This document shows positions 1 to 13,236 of a DNA stretch of 64,000 bases, one piece after another. The position numbers and the translations under genes are program-made. The notes below the pieces were generated by a model that did no database searches, had not been told where the DNA came from, and saw only the letters and a program-made list of their open reading frames with translations. Every line of letters begins with the position of its first letter. Positions within the stretch are counted from its first letter, which is position 1. This stretch comes from Sipunculus nudus (lineage: Eukaryota > Annelida > Sipuncula > Golfingiida > Sipunculidae). The stretch covers positions 77,347,676-77,411,675 of the forward strand of contig CM049316.1 of NCBI GenBank assembly GCA_026874595.1. The letters run 5' to 3'.

Positions 1-380
1 AATAAAAGTTGTTTTTTTTGGGGGGGGGATTGTGTTTTGGCAGTAAAATTCAGGCTTCTCTTTGGATCCCGGCAGTGGGCCAGGGTACAATGGACACCAG
101 ACAATATTATAATGAACATTTTTTTCTGCTGTTATTGGGTGACCAAGTCTCTATGAAATTTTAAAAAAATATTTATTCTGTTACCAAGATGACAGTGAAG
201 ATTTGTTTTCAATCATTCACCACCTGGTTCGAGCGTTCACCGAATAAGCCCGTCCCATCGCATTTCCTGCGAGGGTTCGTTTCTTCGGGGTCCAAACTAT
301 GCTACCGGGGTCGGACTTAGTCCATCTCGTCTTAAATTTGTGTCCAGGGCACGACAAAGAACACGAAATTTCAAGATATG
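1..380. other. No gene seen; left flank
   Basis: This stretch has a G/T homopolymer run near position 10-28 and otherwise low-complexity AT-rich sequence. A short open frame at 299-484 has no recognisable domain and runs into the inverted-repeat element that follows, so I do not call it a gene. Confidence 0.5.
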
Positions 381-1356
381 TGGCAGTGTGTAAAACCCGG
401 ACCCCACGGACCCCGGATCCCGGACCCCAAGAAAAATCTATAATTCTTAAAACTCTCCTTATGGTTATTTGTCGAGATATTTAGCAGAATAGTATCTTAA
501 GACTTTTTTTACATTATGTGTGTTAACAAAACATAAAAATGGTCTGTTTTGCAACAAGAGTTGATAATTTACCCTACGGACCCTGGCGCACTGACCTCAC
601 GTGCGGATCCCACGTACCCCTTTTACTCGTTGTGCTACCATTTCTTTTGTACATAATTTTACACCCCGTTTAGGCATGACAACCATATGATTTAGTTATT
701 GTGTTTTTGTATCTTTATTATTTTCATTTTGTCTTATTTTTCCTTCATGTTCTTATATTTGTTATTTGTTTCATGTTTAGCGAAATAAAAAGTAATAGGA
801 ACATTTATAAAATCATTATGTTTGTACCTGTCGTTTCTTGAAATGCAAGTCATCAACAATTCCTTCGGGTAATTATATTGTTACCTAATGTAAATTGCAT
901 TATGTTCATGAATGGAACACAAAACCTGTGTTATGTGGAAGAGCTCTGATATCGATATATCAGTCTCAGGTCCGCATGCATTGACCGCTGGCGCACTTCA
1001 GTGTGCCTGCACTATAATTTTTTCACTTGATATTACAAATAATCGTATCTAATGTTTGACACGAGTGCTTTTTCTTTCTCAAGGAGTGATAAATGAAAAT
1101 ATGAGCGGCGTTTCCCAGGGTCCTTTAAAAATGGAATAGTCATCAAAGTCAAGCGGTTTGGGTCCATCTTCAGTAAAATATTTTGTATACTTAAAATTTT
1201 CATTGAAATGGTTATTTACAAAGCTTCATCTATGAGGGACTTTACTTTGTTCTTATATCAGCAACAGGGGTGTTTTTATCTGTATATATAATCGACAGTG
1301 TGGAAATTGTTTTTTGGGGTCCGGGATCCGTGGGGTCCGGGTTTTACACACTGCCA
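381..1356. mobile_element. Non-autonomous TIR element, about 0.98 kb
   Basis: The ends are inverted repeats. TGGCAGTGTGTAAAACCCGG starts at 381 and its reverse complement ends at 1356, with homology continuing inward through a GGACCCC/GGATCCC-rich tract (to about 427 on the left and 1316 on the right, with a roughly 7-bp length difference). AGATAT(G/T) lies just outside both ends in direct orientation, which fits a 7-8 bp target duplication. No transposase frame is visible inside. The terminal CAGTG and duplication size are hAT-like, but the family is not certain. Confidence 0.65.
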
Positions 1357-2706
1357 AGATATTTGTCGGCATGAATATCAGTCAATATCTAAACGCGGAG
1401 AATTCACGGAGAATTTCCGGAGAGTTTTTATATGCGATGATACTTTTAATTAGACGTTAAAATCACTTAAAATCTACACTTATATTACTCTTAAGACATT
1501 TATTCACTGTTAAATTACCGAAATAATAACCTGTTCAATGCAAACAATGTGGGCTTGCCCCTAACACCAATCTGGATCACCAGCTAACATTGACTACCGA
1601 TCTTACATAAGACGAAAACGCAAAACACTATATCATGTTTCAACAGTTTATGTGCAAACCGTAACAAAACCATGCAGGATATGAAATTTACAGGTTCTTA
1701 AGGAAATGAATTGTACTTTTGCTCACATTTAATGATATCATCATGATGAATTCTCCGCGAATTCTCCAGCCGTACGCGTTATAGATATATGTCTTTATTA
1801 ATGACAAAAATTGACATACCAATTTATGGATACCCGTATAATTGTGGTTTTCTTGACCGTCCCAGCCCACAGGTAGGATAATATGCATTCCCGACAATAT
1901 TCTAATGTCCGTTTCCTAAGCTGGAAAGGGCTAAGAAGGTCCCTGTCATTTTTTTAAATCGCACATTTCCCAGGTTTTTCGGACTAAAAATGGCCCCATC
2001 CTTCATTCCTCCTCAAGCCTCTTCTGGCGTTCCGGGTATTGAAAGGAGCTCGTCCCATGGCTATATAAGCTAGGACTGAAAACTTTGGGGTCAAAAGAAT
2101 TAAACTACGGCTTGGGATTACCACGTTTCCTCCTAAATTTCCATCACGTCCATCACATCTTTAAGTCCTAAGCCACCACGGAACTAGGGCCTCGGATTCT
2201 CTTATCTCATTACTTACCACTTCAGACTCCTTAAAAAAAACCCTGCTTTTCTTTTTTTACCGAAAATTCCAATTTTTAACATATATTAAATTTCACATTA
2301 CAGATAACTTACACGAAGGTGACATTACAGTTAATCCGTGATGGGCAGGACTTCTTGGAATTTTATAATTCCAGGACGCAGGCTGACTGGCCGCCTTGTT
2401 TCTTTAAGGACAGCCCTAATTTAAGCCATCATCAGACTTGATGGCCGACCTGTTTGTCAAGGAATGAAAGGTCACGTCTCCCTTACCCAGAGGTCGGGTC
2501 TCTGTCTAACACGAACGCGGCTTCGCTTGCATTTCGGCATTGTGGATGTTCAGCTCTTTTCAAGTTTCATTTTCTTTGCCTTTTCTTATTTCCAGCACTC
2601 AACATTAGAAGAACTGCCAAGGATTCAGTTGGACTTCCATTATTTTTATTTCTGTCAAAAAATGGATTGTCCTGTATAGGATAGCTACTAATAATAACAC
2701 TAATAA

Positions 2707-2752
2707 TGTCTGTCTGTCTGTCTGTCTCTCTGTCTGTCTGTCTGTCTGTCTG
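2707..2752. repeat. (TCTG)n microsatellite, unit 1
   Basis: This is a run of TCTG with one TCTC interruption. The matching tract in the second duplicated unit is shorter. Confidence 0.9.
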
Positions 2753-3988
2753 TATTATTTCCATTTCCGGCAAGCGCGTGACCTCTGGTCATCTTGTTTT
2801 TTCGATATTGGTTCAAAAGCTTATTATCATGAAACAATTTTTTATTAAAAAACTGACTACCGATCTTACATAAGACGAAAACGCAAAACACTATATCATG
2901 TTTCAACAGTTTATGTGCAAACCGTAACAAAACCATGCAGGATATGAAATTTACAGGTTCTTAAGGAAATGAATTGTACTTTTGCTCACATTTAATGATA
3001 TCATCATGATGAATTCTCCGCGAATTCTCCAGCCGTACGCGTTATAGATATATGTCTTTATTAATGACAAAAATTGACATACCAATTTATGGATACCCGT
3101 ATAATTGTGGTTTTCTTGACCGTCCCAGCCCACAGGTAGGATAATATGCATTCCCGACAATATTCTAATGACCGTTTCCTAAGCTGGAAAGGGCTAAGAA
3201 GGTCCCTGTCATTTTTTTAAATCGCACATTTCCCAGGTTTTTCGGACTAAAAATGGCCCCATCCTTCATTCCTCCTCAAGCCTCTTCTGGCGTTCCGGGT
3301 ATTGAAAGGAGCTCGTCCCATGGCTATATAAGCTAGGACTGAAAACTTTGGGGTCAAAAGAATTAAACTACGGCTTGGGATTACCACGTTTCCTCCTAAA
3401 TTTCCATCACGCCCGTGTAAAGTGTACCGTTTTATTCACATCTTTAAGTCCTAAGCCACCACGGAACTAGGGCCTCGGATTCTCTTATCTCATTACTTAC
3501 CACTTCAGACTCCTTAAAAAAACCCTGCTTTTCTTTTTTTACCGAAAATTCCAATTTTTAACATATATTAAATTTCACATTACAGATAACTTACACGAAG
3601 GTGACATTACAGTTAATCCGTGATGGGCAGGACTTCTTGGAATTTTATAATTCCAGGACGCAGGCTGACTGGCCGCCTTGTTTCTTTAAGGACAGCCCTA
3701 ATTTAAGCCATCATCAGACTTGATGGCCGACCTGTTTGTCCAGGAATGAAAGGTCACGTCTCCCTTACCCAGAGGTCGGGTCTCTGTCTAACACGAACGC
3801 GGCTTCGCTTGCATTTCGGCATTGTGGATGTTCAGCTCTTTTCAAGTTTCATTTTCTTTGCCTTTTCTTATTTCCAGCACTCAACATTAGAAGAACTGCC
3901 AAGGATTCAGTTGGACTTCCATTATTTTTATTTCTGTCAAAAAATGGATTGTCCTGTATAGGATAGCTACTAATAATAACACTAATAA

Positions 3989-4027
3989 TGTCTGTCTGTC
4001 TGTCTGTCTCTCTGTCTGTCTGTCTGT
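3989..4027. repeat. (TCTG)n microsatellite, unit 2
   Basis: This is the counterpart of the tract at 2707-2752 and is shorter by two or so repeats. It shows slippage since the 1.27-kb duplication. Confidence 0.9.
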
Positions 4028-4181
4028 ATTATTTCCATTTCCGGCAAGCGCGTGACCTCTGGTCATCTTGTTTTTTCGATATTGGTTCAAAAGCTTATTA
4101 TCATGAAACAATTTTTTATTAAAAAACTGACGCCGTGTTGAAGTTCCTGCCTGCCTTTGATAGCATCATTAGGGGAAATCC

Positions 4182-4590
4182 GTGTAATTTGGACCACCGT
4201 GTAATTTGAAACACCCAAAGTTTCCACATTTTGAAAAATAGTACCAGAACGAGGCAAGTTCGCACTGTAGCATCGACCATTTTGAAGCATCCAATGACGG
4301 TGCAGGAAAGCTAGGTCCAAGTTTTGGCGAATATTCAACTTGAAGATGTTAATTTCATAGTTAGTTCTTATTTTCCATGCATAAAAATTTCAAAGTATTC
4401 TGCCTGTTATTCAATGAAGATCCTATCATGTCCCAACATTACACATCTTTATAACATGGGTCTAGAACTGGCAATTTTGATTTTGGCTAATAATATGTAA
4501 ATAAGGTCAGGGTCAAAATCTGCATATCGACTTGTGTGTAATATGGACCAGGCCCTATAGTGTAATTTGGACCGGTGGTCCAAATTACAC
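4182..4590. mobile_element. Possible MITE with GTGTAATTTGGACC ends
   Basis: GTGTAATTTGGACCACC at 4182 recurs in inverted orientation at the right end. There, 4560-4590 forms a near-perfect hairpin with 14-bp arms (GTGTAATTTGGACC) around a GGT loop. Variant copies of the word lie at 4199 and near 4531. No coding capacity is seen. Target duplications were not found, so the exact ends are uncertain. Confidence 0.5.
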
Positions 4591-4676
4591 ACAGGTGGTT
4601 CATTTTACAAATCAAAGGAAAGTATCATTTGATTTACTTCCTTCTCCTAGATTACATTGCAATTGACTTAAGGGCC

Positions 4677-4971
4677 GGGTGTTTCATGTGCACGTGTATG
4701 CGCTTATGCTTTAAAAATCACCTGATTTTGTAACTAGGGTGTTTCCATGTATCCGTCAGCGTGTATGCGTGAAAATCGCCACAGGATTCGGGGTATAATG
4801 ACGTTTCTTCAGCATCATATTGTGGAAGGTCTGCTTGATCCATTGTACAAATATATAGGCCTATGTCTGCCAGTTCACGCATATACGCATATACGGGCAC
4901 ATGGAAACACACCTATTGTTTCACGCGAATATGTACGCTCGTACGCATATACGCGCACATGGAAACATACC
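4677..4971. mobile_element. Nested inverted-repeat (MITE-like) element
   Basis: Two concentric pairs of imperfect inverted repeats are visible. The inner pair starts with GGTGTTTCCATGT at 4738 and ends ACATGGAAACACACC at 4913. The outer pair runs from 4677 to ACATGGAAACATACC at 4971. Arms are about 35-45 bp and rich in CGTGTATGCG/CGCATATACG words. The short frames overlapping it read through these repeats and are not genes. Confidence 0.55.
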
Positions 4972-5037
4972 TTTACACAAACAAAGGCACATTTAAATAC
5001 ATGACTACGCGGGCAAAAGCAAAAGGCATCCGACGAC

Positions 5038-5110
5038 ATATATATATATATATATATATTAGGGCTGTATCAATATATCGATATATCGATACGAATCGAT
5101 ACACGGCGTC
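5038..5110. repeat. (TA)n tract plus TATCGATA cluster
   Basis: A TA dinucleotide run is followed by overlapping TATCGATA/ATCGAT palindromic words, with TCGTATCGATTG again near 5147. This could be the end of a small transposon. No partner end was identified. Confidence 0.5.
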
Positions 5111-5142
5111 GATACGATAACCGAAATGCGTTGCATGCTGTA

Positions 5143-8100
5143 TTGGTCGTATCGATTGATTGCTAATGAATAGGGATATAACTCTTACTTTAATATAACC
5201 ATGACGATTTATAAATCTAAATGCACTGTATATTTGTTGCTTTGGCTTTTAAGACCTATCAATAAATGTATATACGCATGCACGTCAATACTTCCATAAC
5301 AAACGGGCGCATGTGAGCGATAAAAAAAGAATGATAATAACGTTCCTCTTTATTGATTAAATTGATATTCACATCACATATTGTTATTAGGAATAAGGTA
5401 TATTCACGTTTATATCCTATCTGTATATTATATATATATATATATATTTCAATTCTGTGACCTGAGCAGGGAACTTATTCGCTTAATGATACGTCATTTT
5501 ATCTCTAACTTTTTTATTTACCCAGCCGGTCATAGGTTACTCGGAACTCCCGCGTTCGACAATAGATGTCAAATAAATGGTTAAAGCCTGGGGACAAATC
5601 CTGTACAAACATGAGAGTGACTAATGGGATTCAGATTCCAGAACAAAATAGTGTAATTACATGACATAAAAAATACAGCCTATGAACCTCCCCACCAAAT
5701 GCAATGAAACAGTGTTTGTGCTTATGGGGGGGGGGGGGGGGGAGGATGAAAAAGACTTTTTGTTAGTCTTGATTAGATAGAATTTGATAATTAAAATCAA
5801 CTGGTCTGTTTATTTATTTAACATCAAGCTTAAGCTGCTTAAGAGCATAGCATACTAAATACGTGGTATGTTAAAATAAAAAAAAAACATATAAAAACAA
5901 GAAACAGAACTTTTATATAGAAATGATATTTAAAGAAAAATAATAAACGGTGAATAATAAACGCAGTTGTGAATATAAGATCATTTATTTTTTTCTCAGC
6001 AAATAAACATCTAATGGGATATTTTGGGCTTTGGCAAAGGCAAAAATTTAATTTATGAATCATAGTCTAATTTTCTTACCATTTCTGTCTCACAAAACTG
6101 GACAATCTGTTTAGGCACACAGTGGGAAGTAGGACATCTGTTTCACAAAACTGTGTGCGAGTGTAAGAGGAAACGTTTCATATTTCCAGCATGGGCCTAT
6201 AGTCTGTAGGGGGAATGAGGTCTGGGAACATGTTTCACCTTTTTAAATTCCAGCCGGGGAATTTACGTTAAATTCTACAATTTCCTCACAACAGGTAATA
6301 AAAATAAAGCGTAGCACTGTAGATCATAAATCGTAAATAAGGCTTAAATATGAAGTGTCATTGTGAATGGTCTGTGGACATAGCAAAAATGCAAATAAAG
6401 GGAAATTACTTGTCCATACTCATTCAAGTAATAACAACCAGAAACCATAATTCTTTATACTTAGAAAAAAACGGAAATATTAAAATGATTATTTAAATTC
6501 AGTATCGATTTTTAAATTTCATTTATTATCTAGCTCGGTCAATATTTGCTTAATGTGCACAGAAAATTGATGCAATACTCAATATATATAAAAAATAATA
6601 ATTTGCCTCTTGTAAAGTATACTCTTTGAGCAAGTAGCAATAAACTGAAAGAATTAAAAATACTGGTGTATGAAAAAATAAAAAAAATAAAACTCCACTG
6701 GGTGCAAGGTGAAGGTCACTAAACTAACATTCAATTGAGGTCGGGCCATACCTATATTTACGTTGTCAGATTTAGCCGAGTGTTTGAAGAAGTGGGCAGG
6801 TCAAAGTTGACCAAGATAAATATACCAAGAGAGAGGACGGTCTCGCAGCACGGTGAGATCAAGCTGTCAAACTGATAGCTCAGAGTCAGAGTTATATAGT
6901 GAAACATTGCTTTGTAAGTATTGCAGAGGTTTTTGTTTATGTTTTAATGGTATTTGCAATTAAAGTTAAACCTTGTCAAGCTGTTGCATCCCCTTGAATT
7001 TTTGCTATGAAACCCGCGGCCACGGTTCTTTACTATGAATTAATATGATGATTGACTTGGCCTGGCGTATATACCAGGCCCACCAGTGTGACAGTGATCA
7101 CCGATTGTTACTGTTTACTACTGTGATTATCATAGAAGAGTTGTATGGTACTACTATAGAACGCAGATTCAGCCCAACAACCATAGGATATACATGAAGG
7201 CAAACTGCTGCTTGCATTTTAATTTTGCCCCTTATTTTTATCTGCCACCTACACTCCATTACATAAATCCTAAACATGATAACGTCCATCCGTATACACT
7301 CATGGTCAGAACCTCTTTGTGACAGTGCGTACGTGATCCCACAGTCGCCCTGAAGCCCGCGTTCTATAGTGTCTACTCATCTGGTAATAAGTCAGGATTA
7401 TGAATCTTTTTTTTTTTTGGTTGACATATTCAAATTCAAACAAATTTGATTATGGATCCAGTCATAGTTCTTTGGTGAAATCTGCTACGATAATGGTATA
7501 TTCTTGCATTGATGGAGAGTTTGTCATATTCTTGATGTAGCTCCATGCAGTCGATTTTTTCTTACTTTTTGAGCAACATCTTTCATTGTAGATTGATGAC
7601 AACATGACCAATATGTATATTAAAATAATTTGTTTGAATTTGTTTCAACTAATAATAAAGAGTGCATGACAAATTTTCCAGACTGTTCTGTTATTATGCG
7701 AGGAAAGGTTATTTAGTTTTGCCTGGGAAAGATTACAGTGTATGACAAAGTTTGCTGACTTGGTTTATCTATAAAGGAGCATCCCAGATAGCATGCATGC
7801 TTTGGCCTAACAAGGGTCTACTTAGGTACATTATCCTGACTAAAGTAGTCTTAATCCTGTTTTCTGGGAATGTTTTAAGGCTTTGTTTACATTTAGTGAA
7901 ACCCAGTTTATAAGAGAAAGCATTATAGTTCCAGTACGATTTTTTTTTATTTATATATTTCATAAAATGATAATAAAAATAAAATAGAAACCTTTGTAGT
8001 TTATGTTTTGATTGTTTTATAACTGTCCATGGAAAAATGTCTATTGACCTTATGTGGATGCAGAACTCAAACCAAAGAACCAGTCATTCTTTCCATCAAC

Positions 8101-11100
8101 CTTATGTCAACTATGTAAGATAGATTAACCCTTACTTTTAGATGATAAAATAAAACATGAAATCTAAGGAAATCAAACTGACAACATTTGAAATCCTCAG
8201 AGGTTGACACAATCAGTTTTCACCTGGTATATTTAATAATTTATAGGTATAATTAAAGGTACATAATAATTCATTAAGGACCTTTACCTGTGGATAGCTT
8301 GTCTCATGTGGACATAAGGACTTTATTATATTGATGCACCAATTTTCTAAGATTTTATTTAATTATAATCTTAATTGAACACATTAAACAGACATGCCAA
8401 GGATCACTTACGGATTATGAGATTTGTGCAGCTATAGATAGGTTAGTGGCCTTTGGTGGCGCTGTCTTATTAAATGAAGATTTGGGTATCCATACGATAA
8501 AAAAATATATGTTATTCCGGGGCTAAGGGTCAATATGCAGGAGGTAAGGAATAATTTAGATGTCTGTTGCTAAGGCATTAAAGTGTGTCTCTAAGGTTAT
8601 ATCCTGCATTATGCCATTGAGGCGATGCCTGGGTTAGAACATGTTAGGGACTTTAAGCTCCAAAGTCCCAACGCTTTAACCACAACCTTCCATGTGAAAG
8701 ATAAATTACATAACTTACAAACATAAGTTTACCCAAGGCAGACCAACAACTGACTTTTGAAAACAGTAATTTCAAGTTTCACATTTACAACACTGATGTT
8801 TTAGCAAATTGATACATTGCACACATGAATTCATGTTTCAGCACAAAAAAAACCTGAACAAAATGTTGATTTATATTTAAGCTTTAGTCAATTATATTTC
8901 AATATTCATTTATTTATTCATTAATTAAACATTATAACTCTGGAGGAAACTGGACTATCATGCTATCAGGCTCTATATACCTGGCATCTCTGTATTGTAT
9001 GGTGTGTGAAGTCGTAGTGAAGTCGCTCATGTAGCAAAATCCCAGTCCCGTAGGAATTGAATGCTCAGATTGAGATATAACTTGTTTTCACTTCCTTGAC
9101 CCCCCAAAAATCCAAGATTGCCACCATCATAATGAAAAACTTAGATATTGTATTTACATGTAACTACGGCATCAAAATGAATAATATTGGGTCGATTTGT
9201 TGTACTGGTAAGTTTACGAAGTTGAGTCTAATACCAAGCTTTGAATGTGTACTGGAAATACCATCTACTCCATTAGCTGTCCAAAGGTTAAGAAGGGTAT
9301 TCAAGGTCAAGGTCAAACTTATTTACCAACCTTCGATCTTAAGAAGACGTCTTGGGTACAACGCTGCCTTATATTATGTAAAATGGTTTTCAAATAGTCA
9401 AACAGTATCAATAATTTTCTTGGCAGAATAATATATCATAGGGACGATATTAAAATACATTACACTAAGATACTGTCATATGGTTTTCAAATGTACCTTA
9501 AAGATGCACATTCACCTATCTTTATTCACCTTACCTTTTTCGTAATTTTGAGAATTTGGCTTCTCTCTGTATATATTAATGATCTAAAGGGAATTCTGGT
9601 TTTGGAAAGTGCAAAGTGCTATTAAATCTTTCGTGAAGGATGTATATGAACTTGTTGATCAGTTGATCAACCACGTTTCTAAACACAAAAATGTTGACAA
9701 AGGGGAGGGGAGGGGAATTATGTAACCTAATATGGTATATTGCATATATACGCAGGCAGAAAGGTTATTTGTTGCAAAACGAGATTTGCAAAACTGTCGC
9801 AATTATTGAATTTGGCGGGCTACTACATATTATAAACACGTTGATATTAACAAAACAAGCAGCCTCGACGATTTCTGGCCTATTTAGTCTAAAATCTTCA
9901 AGGGAATACCTTTAGTTTATAAAGGTCAGATAGGTGTTAACGTAAATTTACTTTTTTTCCGAGGGGACAACTTTTTTACGACATACCACGACTCCAAGAT
10001 GGAGGACGCAGGAAATTTACAGGATGATGTCAACACTAAATAGGGTCGGTTAAAAGTAGTTTTATTCATTTTAAGCAAATAAAAAACAGCTGTATGGTCG
10101 CACTGAATCATTCTCTGTTAAATTAATCATTTGAATTACTCTTCCACATGTGTTTATATGCTTTTCCGGCCATTTTTCCGAGTTTTATTAATTTCCGAGT
10201 TTTTCCAAGAATTTCTGAGTTTTTCCGGGTTTTATTATATGCCCTCCGTAGCTAAATGATAATCGGGACCAAGCATCTCAAGATTTAGATTCCACTACCA
10301 CATATGTTAATATCAAGAATTACTGCATCGACCAGAAGATGCTCGTGCATAGTAAAACCAGAATGCGACAAAAGCTGTTTATATAAGATACGCTTAGAAC
10401 GTATTCGAGTATTATTGAGATTGGCAGTAGAATATAAAATATGAGGATAACTTTTTCAAATGACCATATATATGAATGTAGATACAACCAAACTGGATTT
10501 ATCATGAGCATGGTTGAAATTATGTATTATATACCAATCCTAAGGCACACCAATGCCTGGAAGACAGTCAGTGCATGAGAACATCAGAAATACTTATTTT
10601 TCTGTTACAGTCCTGTTATATAACTTATTTGTGAATCCGTTGACCATGAAACAACGAAGGCCGATGATGAGGTGTTAGAGTTTTAGTGTTAAATCGGGCA
10701 ATCTGTGCCGCTCTTCTTAAATTCAAGAACCAATGGAAGATCTCCAGTGAAGGTTCCCTCCTTAAATTGGAAACACTCTACTGCATGATCATACTCTTTA
10801 TTACATACCTGTTATATGTGTTGGTAATATCGTTGGTAATATAAGGGGATTTAAGACATTGAAATTCAAAAATATGTTAAAATCAATTTTTAATTTATGA
10901 ATCAAAACGCGGTAGTATGATCGCATGATAAAAGCCTCCAACGTTTTCTCCCCAATGTTTCTCTGTGCACACGAAATGAAAAACTTGAACAGGGAGAAAG
11001 TTTTAAATATGCAATTTAAAGAGGAATATTTTGAGGCATTATTCCAATAAGAAATAGGATTTTCTGCTCCATAACTATTAATCCTTCAAATGTATTTGGA

Positions 11101-12500
11101 TAATGTGGTTAAACCTTAGTGGGACTTAATTTTGATATTTATATTTTTTCAAGTTAAAACTTAGGTTATAAACTTCACGGGCCATACATTCAATTGTATG
11201 TTACATGTTGATTCACCGGTGAAAATGCGCATCCAGGTTAACCTTTAACAAATTATCAACACCTAAATTAATTTTTTCGTGGTAAATTAATTGATGTGGA
11301 AGTCTATGTTTAACTTTGCAGGGGAGGGGGCAGTTTTCACCACTGGTATCAGCTGATGGTTTATATTATTATGTCATTTGCATCCCCTGGCTGACACACA
11401 AAAGACAGTGATTCCATCCAGGCGTGATGGGAACGTAATGTACGTAAAGGTTGTGCCCAACGGCCGACTTTCACTGACAAACGAGTGCGCCTTTCGGGGG
11501 ATCATCGGATGTATGGCCTAGCAATGGGGTGATTACGCACCCAGGACCAGCAGGTGCAGTAGTCATTTGCGCCAGTATAAAAAAAGAGCGGAAGCGTGTG
11601 ATACTGCACCGTCACGATGTCAGAAACCCGAAAGACAATCTGCATATGCACATATATATAGTTAAGTTTGCATTAAGAATGGAGGCCGCTACCTCCAAAA
11701 TTAAAAAAAAAAAGAGATTCCATCCGTGGTGTTGGCCTTTATGCCCGGATCTACATGATCCGTTTTATCAAACAAGTATACTGTAGAGGTATTTGTGTTC
11801 CCGTAATGTGCACATTTTCCTTTAGGAATTATGCGTTCTCCACAGCCATTTTACACATGCAGATGTGCCTACTTTACTGCTGATCAGATATGGCTGATTA
11901 GTTTTTTTTTATGTGCATTATTTATCTTTTTTAGCTTTTCTATAACTGGTAACAAAAATACCTGTTTAAGCTCATATTCAGAAAAACTATATACAAATAT
12001 AAAATATCCAGACAACGGTTTAATTCTACCGATCCCCTGTTCTCCAAGGTACTTGGAACAGTTTAATATGGCATGAATTTTTCTGTGTCAAGACCACCCA
12101 CAAGGCTATTGGAATCTTCCATATAACCACACAAATTGATTCTAAATGTTTGCTTTGTTGTAATATGGTAGACACCTAGCCAGACAATGCTGTACTACTA
12201 TGAGAGATTCAGCAATATAAAAAAGAGATTACGAACATCATTTGCATAAGGTATATTGTTTTTTTATCACCATATCATATGATATATTTCAACACCATAA
12301 ATCCTTTTTATATCCTGGAAAGTATACCATGAGTAAGTATTGTTCGCCGTCTTTATCAAATGGTATATATAATGTATCCCTGCATCATACAATTTTATAT
12401 AAAAAAATTATCATTAACTTTGATGTGGGAATTTATCCATAATGATTGGTTTATATATTCATTTGTTGTTTCTGGTATATAAAAATTATATTTGCACCAT
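5143..12500. other. AT-rich DNA without recognisable genes
   Basis: I read both strands for known domains and found none. Open frames here are at most 111 codons (9096-9431, plus strand) and none resembles a family I know. No TIR pairs or long tandem arrays were spotted. Distant exons of a host gene cannot be excluded without transcript data. Confidence 0.5.
5726..5742. repeat. Poly-G run of 17
   Basis: This is an uninterrupted G homopolymer. It is prone to slippage and to sequencing length errors. Confidence 0.85.
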
Positions 12501-12549
12501 TTTTAGCTCAGCTGACTGAAAGTCATCTGAGCTATAGCGATCACTCTTT

Positions 12550-12610
12550 GTCCGTCGTCCGTCTGTCTGTCTGTCTGTCCGTCTGTCTGTCTGTCCGTCT
12601 GTCTGTCCGT
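12550..12610. repeat. GTCCGTCTGTCTGTCTGTC tract
   Basis: This is an imperfect (GTCY)n microsatellite that follows the hairpin head of family A. The same arrangement occurs at 38494-38535 and 42254-42292. Confidence 0.85.
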
Positions 12611-13236
12611 TAACCAGGCACAAATCGTAACCACTGGACCTGGAATCTTCTAACTTAACATCCAGGGAGTACCATGAAAAATCTCCTTGGAAACCTGAAA
12701 TTAGGTCTCTGTTACCCATAACCTCTGAGCTATGGGGCTCCGCAGTACCCCCCAGAAAAATGGAAAATTTGATACAAAAGCTCAAGTATCTGAACAACTA
12801 TTGCATTGATCACCATGATTCTGTGCATGGATATTGATCATGGAATGTTTCATCAGTTTCTGCAGTCTGGTGGCGCCACCCATATTTTTTTTATTTTTTA
12901 CGAATTTTTTTCTCTATTTTTGAGAGCTCATAAGATGTGGTCATCTGTTAACATGGCACAAATCGTAACAACTGGACCTAGAGTCTTCTCTCTTGACATG
13001 CTGAGAGGCCCGTGAAAAGTCTCCTTAAACACTTGAAATTAGGTCTCTGTTACCCATAACCTCTGAGCTATGGGGCTCCGAAGTACCCCCCGGAATAATG
13101 GAAAATTTGATACAAAAGCTCAAGTATCTGAACAATTATTATATTGATCACCATGATTCTTTGCATGGATATTGATCATGAAATGTTTCATCAGTTTCTG
13201 CATTCTAGTGGCACCACCTGTATTTTTTCCATTTTT

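Larger units (their letters stand above)
1592..4130. repeat. Tandem duplication, two units of about 1.27 kb
   Basis: Unit 1 (1592-2854) and unit 2 (2855-4130) are almost identical, including short open frames repeated at offsets of 1263 and 1282 bp. They differ mainly by a small insertion near 3412-3436 in unit 2 and by the length of a (TCTG)n tract. Each unit contains GGCTATATAAGC (near 2060 and 3322), which resembles a TATA box. No protein family was recognised in either unit, so the duplicated short frames are probably not genes. The high identity points to a recent duplication, or to an assembly duplication. Confidence 0.9.

Noticed and set aside
2454-3966. Paired frames of 76 and 71 codons in the 1.27-kb duplication
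   Set aside because: They overlap in different frames and match no domain. Identity follows from the DNA duplication, and a microsatellite follows immediately.
6735-6830. AGGTCAAAGTTGACC near 6797 as a nuclear-receptor inverted site
   Set aside because: It is a single occurrence with no supporting context, unlike the array at 59.8-61.4 kb.
9096-9431. 111-codon frame as a host gene
   Set aside because: No recognisable domain, and length within chance for the region. It would need transcript support.
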